Source of the DNA: Notolepis coatsorum
Lineage: Eukaryota; Chordata; Actinopteri; Aulopiformes; Paralepididae
Direction of reading: 5' to 3'
Length of the DNA stretch: 64,000 nucleotides
NCBI GenBank assembly: GCA_963971535.1
Contig: OZ020588.1
Coordinates: 124,495,008-124,559,007, forward strand
In this document: in pieces, positions 21,968 through 34,419 of the stretch
How positions within the stretch are numbered: position 1 is the stretch's first letter
Layout: every line of letters starts with the position of its first letter
Translations under genes and position numbers: made by a program
Notes under the pieces: model-generated
What the model was told of the DNA's origin: nothing
What the model saw: the letters and a program-made list of their open reading frames with translations, nothing else
Database searches by the model: none

Positions 21968-23641
21968 ATGTATTCCGCGGAGAGTAGACCCGCTAGACCT
22001 ACTCTTCACCACCGATTCTCCATTCCCGCCTCCGTCGTGCGTTCCGGTGCTGGGCTGTTGCCACTCTCGTGGTTGCCGACCCAGCCCGGGAGACTGCCGG
22101 TGGATAGTTTTCCTCACCGACGAGCCGAGGGTTCGGAGCCGTCGCTCCGGCGATGGCCTGATCTCGACTCTGGTTCCTCTGTTTCTGGGGAATCGCCCGT
22201 TGATGAACGGGGGATTGTCTTAGAGCCAGGGGATTTGCGACGAAAACTTTTTGCGTCTGCTCGCTCACGTCGTAACATGGTGGCGTGCAGACGCGAACGG
22301 CCTGGGTTTGGGGAATTGCTGGAGACCAGCGAGGCCGCGTCCGACTCTGGATTTCTGATGGAAACTGAAGACTTCATGGAGGAGGCGGACGGGTTCTTGT
22401 ATGATGGTCCCGTGGAGGAGAGTATCCCTCCTCCGGAGACCCCGGGGGGGGGAGAAATGGCTCCACGGGGCGCCTTGTTCGAGGATGTCGGGGAACCACC
22501 TTGGCCTCATCGACAGGATGCCCTACTGTCAGCCGCATCGGATTGTGGCTCCTTGACCAGTCGCAGCCTGCTGTATGCGAGGGATGCGGGGTCGGTGGAG
22601 GAGGGTCCGCAGGGGGAACTGCGGGCCTTGTTTCCCGAGCTCATGGCGGTAGCCGCCGCTGCAAACGGTGTGCCGCTGCCGCAGCCATTGCCTGCTCCTG
22701 TCCCTGATGACCTCATAGGCCATCCCTGGCAGCGTCCCCCGGTGAGAGGGGTGGACGTTGTCTACCCATTTTTCCCATCGATGGGGGCCTATGTTCGTCG
22801 GGGTCAGGCGGTCTCCAACATCATGGGACTAACTCCCGCCTACGTACCAGTTACGCGGGTGTCGGGGTTGGTCAAAGGTATGGGGGAGGGCGTACCTCGG
22901 CTTGACAATCCGATGGCCGCGCTCCTCTGTCCGGATATGGTGTGGGAGCCCCTATGCAAGCCGGTCCTCCAGGGGAGGTCGGCTAGGCGATTGGCTTATT
23001 GGGGTGACCAGTCATTTATCGCCGGTACACAGTCGCTGGCTGCGGCCTCTAACATCGCCCACCTGGCTAGATTTGTATCGGGGATAATGACGGGCGGCGC
23101 GGATCTGAACGAGGTGAGGTGCGATCAGATCACCCAGGCTGCGGGAGCTGTGCTGCACCTCTCCCAGGTGCTAGCCATAGCCATGGGTAAAGTGCGCGCC
23201 CTGGCCACCCTGGGCCAGCGTCACCTTTGGCTGGAGCAGGCCCGTGTGCCAGAGAAGAAGAGAGCCCCTCTTCTGACGGCCGCCCTCTCCGACGCTGGCC
23301 TGTTCGGGAAGGCCCTGCTATTGATGACCTCAACATGCAGAGAGATGGCAGAGGAGAGATCCATCCTCCAACCCCATTTTCCGCCTCCCGTCCTTGCCGG
23401 TGGGGGCAGAAGGCTTCCGCGACGTCGAGCTGTCTCCGTCGCCGCTACCACTGCCTCCGCCGCCGCTGCTGGCCCTGCCAAGAGGGCCAGGGGACGAAAC
23501 GACGCTTCGGCCACCGCCGGCCCATCCCAGACCGGAGGAGACGGTAGGGAACGTCGTGTCCAGCAGACTGTAACCTACCGTCCCTCCGGGGCTCCCCGGG
23601 GTGGCAAGACTCGAGCGGCGCGAGGTGGCAGGCGCCGTTGA
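21968..23641 (+). CDS. DIRS-like Gag protein (557 aa, intact)
   Basis: A single open frame of 557 codons starts MYSAESRPARP, about 310 bases inside the element. The N-terminal third is Arg-, Pro- and acidic-rich (SARSRRNMVACRRERPG, then METEDFMEEADGF). The middle is hydrophobic and helical (PLPQPLPAPVPDDLIGHPWQ, GLTPAYVPVTRVSG, AAASNIAHLARFVSGIM). Near residues 415-445, RHLWLEQARVPEKKR and APLLTAALSDAGLFG match the conserved end of fish DIRS Gag as remembered. The tail is Ala-, Gly- and Arg-rich (GGKTRAARGGRRR), suiting nucleic-acid binding. No zinc knuckle is seen. AATAAA at about 23725 could end a gag-only transcript. The relative at 4438-6089 is frameshifted, so this copy looks younger. 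The function is inferred from the family: assembly of the element's ribonucleoprotein. Confidence 0.82.
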   Translation: MYSAESRPARPTLHHRFSIPASVVRSGAGLLPLSWLPTQPGRLPVDSFPHRRAEGSEPSLRRWPDLDSGSSVSGESPVDERGIVLEPGDLRRKLFASARSRRNMVACRRERPGFGELLETSEAASDSGFLMETEDFMEEADGFLYDGPVEESIPPPETPGGGEMAPRGALFEDVGEPPWPHRQDALLSAASDCGSLTSRSLLYARDAGSVEEGPQGELRALFPELMAVAAAANGVPLPQPLPAPVPDDLIGHPWQRPPVRGVDVVYPFFPSMGAYVRRGQAVSNIMGLTPAYVPVTRVSGLVKGMGEGVPRLDNPMAALLCPDMVWEPLCKPVLQGRSARRLAYWGDQSFIAGTQSLAAASNIAHLARFVSGIMTGGADLNEVRCDQITQAAGAVLHLSQVLAIAMGKVRALATLGQRHLWLEQARVPEKKRAPLLTAALSDAGLFGKALLLMTSTCREMAEERSILQPHFPPPVLAGGGRRLPRRRAVSVAATTASAAAAGPAKRARGRNDASATAGPSQTGGDGRERRVQQTVTYRPSGAPRGGKTRAARGGRRR

Positions 23642-26620
23642 GTGACTTTTCCCCCTCTGTGTCCCCTCCTCTACACCCTCCCCGGCCCCCCTATGATTTT
23701 GTGCCTTGATCACATATTATTTATTAATAAAAAGTTCCCTGATATAAGGGGGACTGTGTTTGGCCGAACAAACTGTGTGTTTCTTCAATACAAATCATGT
23801 GGTGGGGTTGTGTTTTATGAATCTACCCTGTTACGTTGGGGGAATGAGTTGTGTTGTGTTACGAGTTTTTAAGCAAGGTCTGCAACTTACACTCGGTAAT
23901 AGGTTCTATTAGCTTGATGCTCCACATGCAATTAGAACTGGTGATATTCCATTGCTTTAACTAAGTATGTGTTCACAACGCTGTGTTGTTAGTTGCAGTA
24001 ATGCTCGTACACACTTTTCATGGCCTAGCCATTACTCTCGTTCAACGTCTTCCTATAGCTTAGGCTGCGGGTATGGGATTCACGCACAGGCGACTTGTGT
24101 TTTGTTGTAAACCCTTTTACACTTTGTGGGTAGCTAACATTGTATTAGCTTATGCTATATATGTTTTGTTCTACCGGAGGTTTTCAAAATGGCTACGGTT
24201 GTTTTCTGTGTGTAGGGATAGAAGGTGTGTTTTTCGGGAGGGGGTGTCGGATAAACCCCTCCTTTACCCACTTGATTGGTTTAGAGGGTTTGTTGACCTT
24301 CCTGCTGAGCCAGTCAGGGCCAAGCCAGTGCTTGGCGGGGGAGGGGGGGGGGGGGAGGGGTATTCTACCGACTCCTGTTATGACAGGATCCGGTGGGTTT
24401 TCCCCGCCCGTTATAGCGTTGTTGCTATGGCGACGCCTTCCATGAGCTGGTGTCGTAAAGATGTCGAGGTTAGAGCGCAGGACTTAACCTGCTGCGCTCG
24501 TTTTTGTGTCAAACTTGAGTCTGTTGGTCACGTGTCTCACAGTTTACATATCTTTTTCTTGACCGTGGTCTCATGTGGGAAGGTGTTTCTGGGGGAATCT
24601 GGTCTTACACTCTGATTAAGAAGAGTGACTGGATTAAAATCATGTGAAAAACAGGGTTTTTTACTCCCAGCTGTGCAGTTAGGTCATACATGTGATGCCT
24701 TTTCTTTATTTTATAAAGAGTTGAATGTGTCTTGATGGATATGAAATGAGGGTCCCTGATGGAACAAGACTAACGTCTTCTCAGGTCTGCCTCCCCTTAT
24801 CTTTTTGTATGTATTCCTGTACTGCAGTCTGTTGGGTATGTTTTTCATTCATTCATTCATGGAGTTGATTGCATCTCGCCCCTCTTGTCGTTTCCCTGGG
24901 CGTCTTGGGGATTCAATATGGTGGTCTAAGCGGCCTATTGTTGATGTGGGTATGTCCAAACGCACACATAGTGCTGGCTCAGGATGTGCTTTGGCCGTTG
25001 CTGACTGGCGCGCCTCGTTTGCTTTGGTGAAACAGCGTTTTTATGGAGCAATTGGGATGGGGGTTTTTCCTCTTCCGACATCCTGTGTGTTGTCGATGGG
25101 TTCCCGTTCATGTCAGGGGATGATGACGGAATGGGTCTGGGCATATGGGAAGGGTCTCACGCCCTAGGGGTGGGCCGCCGGACGCGGTTCATACCGACAC
25201 GTCTGGGTGGCGCCTTCTTTTTATGTTGGGATCAGACGCGCATATCTGCCCCTTCTCCTGGGGTTGGCAGGTCGGCGTGATTAGGGCACGGGACTGGTTC
25301 TGGTCGCGCTGGTCCAGATCAGTGCACCCGTTGTCCGCTGGGGATGCAGATCTGCTGTTCTGGTACCCTGAGGGACTTAGGGTTTTTTCAGGGGGGAAAA
25401 ATGCTAGGTCGATCCGGGTGTCACAGGGTTGTGCGTTATGGGACCCCTTGTTGATACCGAGTGCGGGGTGCTGGGGGCTGGTCTTCCATATTACGCTCTT
25501 CTCTTGCGTTTTGGCGCTGAGGAGCCTGTTGGGTGGGGTTAACCTCCTTTGGGATCCTGTGCTCCCCGTATCGCCGGGCCCGGTCCGGGGTGATGCCCGT
25601 TGACCTGTAGGCCCGGGATGGCCCTGTTGGGAACCGGAACGCGGGCTGCGGCGGTGCCGCAGGTGCGTTTCGGGGTTTTTTCCTGAGGGGTTATGGGACC
25701 AACCATTGCATGGGGTAATGCCTGGGTGGTTGGTTCTCTGGTGTGTTGCTGCAGTGTCAACTCCCGGTTCTCCGGTTGAGGGTGCCCCTGCACGTTCATG
25801 ACGTCTGCCGATCGTATGGGCTTTTCTGTGGGCAGCTGTCAGGGGCCGTGTGGTCTACGGATCCCGCTCCTGACGTGCTGTTGAAAGCTTGGTTATGCGA
25901 CAACGCCAGCATACGCCCCTTCCGCCGGGGCGGCTGTTTCGGCTGTCCTTTCTGGCGCCTGCCTCGTCCGCAGTTTTTTCCAGGCTTGGGTTGACGACCT
26001 GTTGCCTGGTCTTCCCCGGTGCACTGCCTGTTCCGTTGGTTAACTCTTGTGTGTTATGACCATGCTGTCTGCCTGTTGCGGGGCTTGTGTTCCAGGCGGT
26101 GTGCTGTTGAGGGGGACAGGGCCCGCTCGGCTGAGGGGCCTTTGTCCGAATACGCTGGCGATGTGAGGGGCGGGGTCACTAGGTGCCCCCCTGGTGGGGT
26201 CTTGATGCTGGCATCATGGACTTCTCCGGGCCCCCATTCCAGGGGGTCCAGTCCTTTTGGTGGGTCTGGGTCTTCCTTCGCGCTCCGCTGCTACGGCCTT
26301 GCCACGGGGTTGGGTTTGCCCTTGACCCCGTGATTCTGGGGGCAGTAACGAGGTTGTTCCTCCGTTCGTTCCCGGGTGGCATGCGGGTTGTGCGTGTGTG
26401 TAGTCGTGGGGTCAAGCCACGGTCTGCTCACCCTGTGCGTTAAGTTGCTTGAGTGCCTCTTCGCACGGTCGGGTCCGTCGCCTTCCCGTGAAGCCTCTAA
26501 TAGGGGGGATACCCTCCATTAGGGGGGGTCGGGGGGGCTCGGCCCTCCCTGTTCTGATGGTTTTGGGGGGCTGTCAGCGGGGTGTATTCGTCAGCCAAGT
26601 GGCTCCGCTTGGCCTCCCTT
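23642..26620 (+). other. Long tail of DIRS-like element B without recognisable pol
   Basis: The 3 kb between gag and the internal complementary region carries only broken frames (24073-24615, 24805-25167, 25145-25603), none with RT, RNase H or tyrosine recombinase motifs I recognise. Blocks such as GGACTGGTTCTGGTCGC and TCTGCTGTTCTGGTACCCTG (25285-25380) are shared with element A, but frames are not. Either it is a decayed pol region or a non-coding region kept for function in cis. Confidence 0.6.
24650..24870 (+). mobile_element. LINE-type 3' tail inserted in DIRS-like element B
   Basis: GGGTCCCTGATGGAACAAGA, TCAGGTCTGCCTCCCCTTA and TGTACTGCAG, followed by CATTCATTCATTCAT, match the retroposon tail seen at 29160-29270. 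It is probably a 5'-truncated LINE insertion in an ancestor of this element. I did not find it in element A. Confidence 0.5.
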
Positions 26621-26716
26621 GTGCAGTAGGTGATGCCAAGCTAAGCCACTAACGATACAGAACGTTAGGTTATGACTATAACCAAGTTCTGTTAGTTAGG
26701 GGCGATGCTTGGCATC
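26621..26716. repeat. Internal complementary region of DIRS-like element B
   Basis: The first 42 bases (from GTGCAGTAGGTGATGCCAAG) are the perfect reverse complement of the left end including its GTT. The following bases (from AACGTTAGGTTATGACTATA) are the perfect reverse complement of the right end. The whole is the mirror of the circle junction. Confidence 0.93.
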
Positions 26717-26742
26717 AGACGGCCGCTGCAGCCCTTGACCTC

Positions 26743-26910
26743 ACCTTGTGGTGAAAGCTTGGGAAGGAGGAGAGCAGGTGACCACACACCTGCTTATGAA
26801 GGTAAGCTGATGAGGGGTGTGGTCAGACTAATACTGGTATTAGAGGTACATTTGTGGTTTATTCAGTACGCATGCACGTACGCGAGATAGTGCAGTAGGT
26901 GATGCCAAGC
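26743..26910. repeat. Right inverted terminal repeat of DIRS-like element B
   Basis: Partner of 21678-21842. A further 46 bases run to the GTT at 26954-26956; they have no counterpart at the left end but are copied into the internal complementary region. Confidence 0.92.
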
Positions 26911-26956
26911 ATCGCCCCTAACTAACAGAACTTGGTTATAGTCATAACCTAACGTT

Positions 26957-27260
26957 AATGTTAGAGTTTGGAACCAGGGCTGGTGGTCTATCGCTCTGCT
27001 CTAAAGACAAACTCTAACCTTAACCAACTTCGAAAGAGGGCCTAAACTTAACCAGTTGGAAACCAGGCGGACAGTAATAAAATTAGCTGTTTCCAACTGG
27101 TTAAGTTTAGGCCCTCTTTCGAAGTTGGTTAATGTTAGAGTTTGGAACCAGGGCTGGTGGTCTATCGCCCTGCTCTAAAGACAAACTCTAACCTTAACCA
27201 ACTTCGAAAGAGGGCCTAAACTTAACCAGTTGGAAACCAGGCGGACAGTAATAAAATTAG

Positions 27261-27296
<36 letters not shown>

Positions 27297-27350
27297 TCAA
27301 TAGTCCATGCTCACTTAAAACCACGCACCTCCCAGCTGCTTCTATAGAAA
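26957..27350. repeat. Foldback array, right part (copy 1)
   Basis: The remainder of the interrupted 174-bp unit, one complete unit (27088-27261), an ATCA microsatellite and the outer arm ending CAGCTGCTTCTATAGAAAG. The outer arm is the reverse complement of 21355-21440. Confidence 0.85.
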
Positions 27351-27784
27351 GTAAAAAAAAAATATTGCAATTAATCAATCAATCAATCAATTTGCGCGAT
27401 TTTTATTTTGTTCCACAATGACTCATGAGCCATCAATTACATCATCCAACATTGTTTAAGCAACTAAGACATTCGCCGTGACAGAATCGTTTTTTTATTT
27501 AGTCGTTATGACGCTATCAACATATCCATTCGTAAAGATTATTGTCCGCCATCTTGCTTTCATTTCTAAAACCACGAACCGCGGAGTGATTGTAATTCGG
27601 TTGTGGGTGGGTTCTGGGCAATAGTATGCAGCTGCAGGACCACATAACCATACGAGGCTCCTCCCACTGCCACACTCTCCGGACCCCAACGCTCTGCAGA
27701 CCCACGCTATCCGGACCCTCGCTCCCAATGGCTGATTTGGGTCACGTGACCGTCCCACCCAATGGCTGAATTGGAGTATTGCAC
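27351..27784. other. Gene-free part of the duplicated unit
   Basis: AT-rich start with ATCA units, then moderately GC-rich sequence with repeated CCAATGGCTGA near 27726 and 27758. Minus-strand frames at 27495-27911 have no recognisable domain. It is repeated at 32260-32695. Confidence 0.5.
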
Positions 27785-27830
27785 TGCGGGATTGATTGAT
27801 TGAAAACTTTATTAACAGATTGCAGAATGG
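27785..27830 (-). mobile_element. Retroposon 3' tail interrupted by a hAT MITE
   Basis: ATTGATTGATTGAAAACTTT then ATTAACAGATTGCAGAATGG is a minus-strand LINE-type tail with (TCAA)n and AATAAAGT. Related copies are at 13618-13670 (minus) and 44240-44335 (plus). The hAT MITE was inserted right behind it, and tail-like text resumes after 29022. Confidence 0.55.
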
Positions 27831-27838
27831 GTACACGT

Positions 27839-29014
<1,176 letters not shown>

Positions 29015-29054
29015 GTACACGTGACCGTCACAGGCCCGGATTTAATGGGTACAG

Positions 29055-29270
29055 TACAGCTCAATACACACAATTGTTAAGGGGATGCAGACCAGAGAAA
29101 GACCTCAATGCAGTACCGTTACATTTGTGACATACAGTAAATATATACAAGGGGGAGGGAACTGTACATTTATGATGAATTGAAAATGGGGGACCCTGAT
29201 GTAAACAAGATGGAAGTCTTTCTCTGGTCTGCATCCCCTTAACAATTGTGTGTATTGAGCTGTACTGCAG
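29055..29270. repeat. Inverted pair of retroposon tail sequences
   Basis: ACAGCTCAATACACACAATT (plus about 30 more bases) pairs with its reverse complement near 29219-29268, around a loop of about 110 bases. Both arms belong to the LINE-type tail seen elsewhere, so this looks like head-to-head fragments, or one foldback. Repeated at 33810-34025. Confidence 0.75.
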
Positions 29271-29350
29271 ATATATTTCAATTGCCTTACTTATTTACAT
29301 AAGTATTATAGGCCTACAGCAGTATTGTACAGACAGTAACTATACTTTTG

Positions 29351-29608
29351 CTCACACAATATCTTGAATGAATGAGTTTATTTATTTCGAACATAAATTG
29401 AAAATAAATAATAATAAAAAACAAGTAATAAACAGATAAAAAAAACAAGAGAAAGAAAAGAGAAATCTATAAAGTATATATTTTACTCATACAGTATGTA
29501 CATCCTCTGGCCTGTTTGTAGAACTTCCCTGTGTTGACAAAGCTAAACCCTATTGATATGAAGTCTAAATAACATGAGAGGATGCCGTCATTATTGCACT
29601 ACTTATTT
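29351..29608 (-). mobile_element. LINE 3' tail, minus strand
   Basis: TGAATGAATGAGTTTATTTA followed by TTTCGAACATAAATT is the reverse of a LINE tail ending in ATTC repeats; A-rich sequence follows. It ends at the duplication boundary. The unit-2 copy (34106-34366) runs directly into LINE coding remnants. Confidence 0.5.
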
Positions 29609-30359
29609 GCTCACACAGCATCCGACAAGGCTCCATGAGTGAAATATGAATACCATGGCGAAAATATGAAATTATGATCAGAATCACGTCGTACGCTGTT
29701 ATTGGCAGAATTCGCATGAACTTGAAACCCGTCGTATGACGTTATTGGCAGAGAAAGGGTTAATGGAAGCACCTCCTTTTTGTTGTGTTCACACTGCAGT
29801 AGTAGTTCTTTAGTTCCTAAATCCCATTTTTCTGGGATTTTTTTTTAGCTCCCAGCCAATCATGAGTAACGCAAATGTACGGTTATTGGTCCAGACGTCA
29901 AGTTCAGGGTCTCAGACACAAGTGTGCTGAGCTGTGCTCTGCTGCTTGGGGCTGGAAATACAGAGACAGAGACTCAAAAACCTTGTAGAAATAATAATAA
30001 TAATAATAAATCTAGTTGAAATAATAATTTGCAGTAGTAGAAAATCCCAGCGAATCTGTTATTGTGCTGTAAGAACAGTCTCAGATTTGTAGGTTAAGTA
30101 TTTCAAGTTTGCTATTGGCCATTCTAGCACTAGTGTGATCTATGCACCACCCAGCCACTCGCCTCGGCTCTCCAGGAGCGCCGGCTCGTGCGTTCCTATT
30201 GGCTCGTGTTACTTCAGCGTTCCTATTGGCTCGTGTTATTTCTGCGTTCCTATTGGCTCGTGTTACTTCAGCGTTCCTATTGGCGGTGCGGATGCAAACA
30301 GAGCAAAAGCCCTGCAGGTATGTAGTTCTCAAGGGAGCTCCTGCAGCAGGTAATAATAA

Positions 30360-30706
30360 TGGATTGGATTTATATAGCGCTCTTCATGACACCCCAGTGA
30401 CCCCAGAGCGCTTACAGAGTCCATTATTCGTTCATACACAGTCATACCGGTGGTGGTAAGCTACAATTGCAGCCAGAGCTGCCCTGAGACAGACTCACAG
30501 AAGCGTGGCGAATAATCATCGCCTACGGCCCCTCCGACCACCACCAACATTCAATCACATGCATACACATTCATACGAGGCAAGTAGGTTAAGTGTCTTG
30601 CTCAAGGACACAACGGCAGTGGGATGGACATGGGCTTGAGCGGGATTCGAACCACCAACCCTTCGATCATTGGATGACCCGCTCTACCCCTGAGCCACGC
30701 CGCCCC
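30360..30706 (-). mobile_element. tRNA-derived SINE, copy in duplication unit 2
   Basis: Nearly identical to 20259-20600 with the same A and B boxes. It is a duplicate, not an independent insertion. The ATT tail on its left is shorter here. Confidence 0.85.
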
Positions 30707-30714
30707 ACAACAAC

Positions 30715-30952
<238 letters not shown>

Positions 30953-31049
30953 TGGATTTAGAGACAGAAGTGCCCTTCTCAGACTCAATGACACTTTACA
31001 AAGAGAGAGAAGCTATATAAAAGAAAGGGTAAAAATATGAATAAATAAT

Positions 31050-31170
31050 TAAGCATTACATCATGCGCAGGAGTGGGTTGTGACAATTAGACCATGCCTA
31101 GGGGTTGTCGTTAGACCCCCCTAGGCATGGTCTAATTGTCACAACCCCCGACTACAAGCGGTGTAATGCT
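31050..31170. repeat. Long perfect hairpin, unit-2 copy
   Basis: Same 30-bp perfect stem as at 20883-20955, here 31075-31147, with identical loop and outer arms. Confidence 0.9.
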
Positions 31171-31546
31171 TTTATACAACTGGCACATTCATCCAACATT
31201 ATTGCTATACAATAAACACACATTAATTGAAGATTTATTGAAAAAACTATCCGCCAGAAACTAACACATCCAACTGTCTCTCAACTAGGCATCCAACAAA
31301 CTAAGACATCCAACTGTCTTTCAACTAGGCATCCAATAAACTAAGACATCCAACTGTCTTTCACCTAGACATCCAACAAACTAACACATCCAACATTTCT
31401 TTAGTTTTTAACCTACTTTCTATAGAACTTCATTCTTAGATGCTTCTATAGAAAGTATAAAACAGATTAAAAAAGTTTTCTTTGTATAGGGGGGGGGGGG
31501 GGGGGGGTTCTTTGCCCTATAAGATATATATATATATATATTTTTT

Positions 31547-32153
31547 CTATAGAGGCAGCTGGGAAGTGCGCTGTTTTAAGTGAGCGTGGGTTATTGAATT
31601 GATTGATTGCTAATTTTATTACTGTCCGCCTTGTTTCCAACTGGTTAAGTTTAAGCCCTCTTTCGAAGTTGGTTAATGTTGGGGGTTTGGAACCAGGGCT
31701 GGTGGTCTATCGCCCTGCTCTAAAGACAAACTCTAACCTTAACCAACTTCGAAAGAGGGCCTAAACTTAACCAGTTGGAAACCAGGCGGACAGTAATAAA
31801 ATTAGCTGTTTCCAACAGGTTAAGTTTAGGCCCTCTTTCGAAGTTGGTTAATGTTAGAGTTTGGAACCAGGGCTGGTGGTCTATCGCCCTGCTCTAAAGA
31901 CAAACTCTAACCTTAACCAACTTCGAAAGAGGGCCTAAACTTAACCAGTTGGAAACCAGGCGGACAGTAATAAAATTAGCTGTTTCCAACTGGTTAAGTT
32001 TAGGCCCTCTTTCGAAGTTGGTTAATGTTAGAGTTTGGAACCAGGGCTGGTGGTCTATCGCCCTGCTCTAAAGACAAACTCTAACCTTAACCAACTTCGA
32101 AAGAGGGCCTAAACTTAACCAGTTGGAAACCAGGCGGACAGTAATAAAATTAG

Positions 32154-32197
<44 letters not shown>

Positions 32198-32251
32198 TCA
32201 ATAGTCCATGCTCACTTAAAACAGCGCACCTCCCAGCTGCTTCTATAGAAA
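31547..32251. repeat. Foldback array of three 174-bp hairpin units, uninterrupted
   Basis: Outer inverted arms (31547-31630 and 32133-32251) enclose units starting at 31632, 31807 and 31981. Each unit has two ~54-bp arms (TTTCCAACTGGTTAAGTTTA... and its reverse complement) around a ~40-base centre with CCAGGGCTGGTGGTCTATCG. The array is palindromic at two scales. Confidence 0.9.
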
Positions 32252-32739
32252 GTAAAAAAAAAATATTGCAATTAATCAATCAATCAATCAATTTGCGCGA
32301 TTTTTATTTTGTTCCACAATGACTCATGAGCCATCAATTACATCATCCAACATTGTTTAAGCAACTAAGACATTCGCCGTGACAGAATCGTTTTTTTATT
32401 TAGTCGTTATGACGCTATCAACATATCCATTCGTAAAGATTATTGTCCGCCATCTTGCTTTCATTTCTAAAACCACGAACCGCGGAGTGATTGTAATTCG
32501 GTTGTGGGTGGGTTCTGGGCAATAGTATGCAGCTGCAGGACCGCATAACCATACGAGGCTCCTCCCACTGCCACACTCTCCGGACCCCAACGCTCTGCAG
32601 ACCCACGCTATCCGGACCCTCGCTCCCAATGGCTGATTTGGGTCACGTGACCGTCCCACCCAATGGCTGAATTGGAGTATTGCACTGCGGGATTGATTGA
32701 TTGAAAACTTTATTAACAGATTGCAGAATGGGTACACGT

Positions 32740-33185
32740 TAGGGGTGGGACGATACATCGATCCAGATCGATATATCGATCTATTATCAATAATCAAATA
32801 GGATCGATGCAACGTAAAAAGATCGATTCATATTGCGATACTCTTATTTTGAAAATCCGGCGACGGCGACGTCATATCCGCGCCCAGTGTTGTGAAACTC
32901 TGTATAGCTCTGTACAGCAGAGCAGCGCTAGGGAGCCTCTATTTTGTGACCCGATATAAGTCTGTGCAGTTTTTCCCCTGCAACGGGTCAAATGTATCTA
33001 ACATGATGATTTGCATCGTCGCCATTCTTTTATGCCCACGTCGCGTGGCCAGACCTAAATTAACGTTACATTAGCTGCTTAACCTAACTAAGCTAAGAGA
33101 GAGAGAAACGGAGAGAGGAGAGGGGAAGGAGGAGGAGGGGCGGGGGCATTCTGTCTGTGTGTGGGTGGGGACTGGGGGAGGGGCA

Positions 33186-33268
<83 letters not shown>

Positions 33269-33769
33269 AAAATACCAGATGAAGTCAGGAGTATTATTAT
33301 ATTGATATTATTTACTGAGGATGGACAGATAATGTTGATATGATCATCATGCAACATAAACCAATTGTAGGAATGGTTTGGGAGAGGAAGGGTTTTTAGC
33401 TTGCGTGTTGTGAGTTCCAAAACATTTTATTTAAAGTTTAAAGCTCAATATATAAAAACGTGGCACTTTACAGTGAACAGGAGGTCTATTTGTATTAAAA
33501 ACAATAGATTGTTTTTCATTTAAATGTCTGGAAGAGCTCAAAAATAAAAACGTCAATTGATATTTCCGTAGTCTTTTTTTAGTTGATCTAAATGTGACTG
33601 ATTGTGTTAAATGAGCACATAATATCGTCTCATATCGATCGCAGGCACCTGAATCGAATCGAATCGTATCGTATCGTGGCAGACTTTGTGATATCGGCAA
33701 ATATCGTATCGTTGTCCAAAGAATCGATATCGTATCGTATCGTGATGAAACTGGTGATTCCCACCCCTA
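32740..33769. mobile_element. hAT MITE with 8-bp TSD (copy in unit 2)
   Basis: Same element as 27839-29014, with GTACACGT at 32732-32739 and 33770-33777. It was copied with the duplication rather than inserted twice. Confidence 0.93.
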
Positions 33770-34419
33770 GTACACGTGACCGTCACAGGCCCGGATTTAA
33801 TGGGTACAGTACAGCTCAATACACACAATTGTTAAGGGGATGCAGACCAGAGAAAGACCTCAATGCAGTACCGTTACATTTGTGACATACAGTAAATATA
33901 TACAAGGGGGAGGGAACTGTACATTTATGATGAATTGAAAATGGGGGACCCTGATGTAAACAAGATGGAAGTCTTTCTCTGGTCTGCATCCCCTTAACAA
34001 TTGTGTGTATTGAGCTGTACTGCAGATATATTTCAATTGCCTTACTTATTTACATAAGTATTATAGGCCTACAGCAGTATTGTACAGACAGTAACTATAC
34101 TTTTGCTCACACAATATCTTGAATGAATGAGTTTATTTATTTCGAACATAAATTCAAAATAAATAATAATAAAAAACAAGTAATAAACAGATAAAAAAAA
34201 CAAGAGAAAGAAAAGAGAAATCTATAAAGTATATATTTTACTCATACAGTATGTACATCCTCTGGCCTGTTTGTAGAACTTCCCTGTGTTGACAAAGCTA
34301 AACCCTATTGATATGAAGTCTAAATAACATGAGAGGATGCCGTCATTATTGCACTACTTATTTGCTGCTATGTTTCAATATTATAAGAAGAATTATAATA
34401 ATACTTTTGAGTTTTATAT

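Larger units (their letters stand above)
21659..26956 (+). mobile_element. DIRS-like retroelement B (Gag-only), with an empty-site counterpart
   Basis: A 5,298-bp insertion in copy 1 of the tandem duplication. GTT precedes it (21656-21658) and GTT ends it (26954-26956); copy 2 has a single GTT at the same place, so there is no other target duplication. Inverted terminal repeats lie at 21678-21842 and 26743-26910. The internal complementary region at 26621-26716 is the exact reverse complement of the left end followed by that of the right end. This is textbook DIRS architecture and fits integration by tyrosine recombinase across a 3-base core. It contains an intact gag but no visible RT or recombinase, so it must rely on an autonomous partner. 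Confidence 0.9.

Noticed and set aside
24073..25603. Frames of 120-180 residues downstream of gag in DIRS-like element B
   Set aside because: No RT, RNase H or recombinase motif, and not kept in element A.
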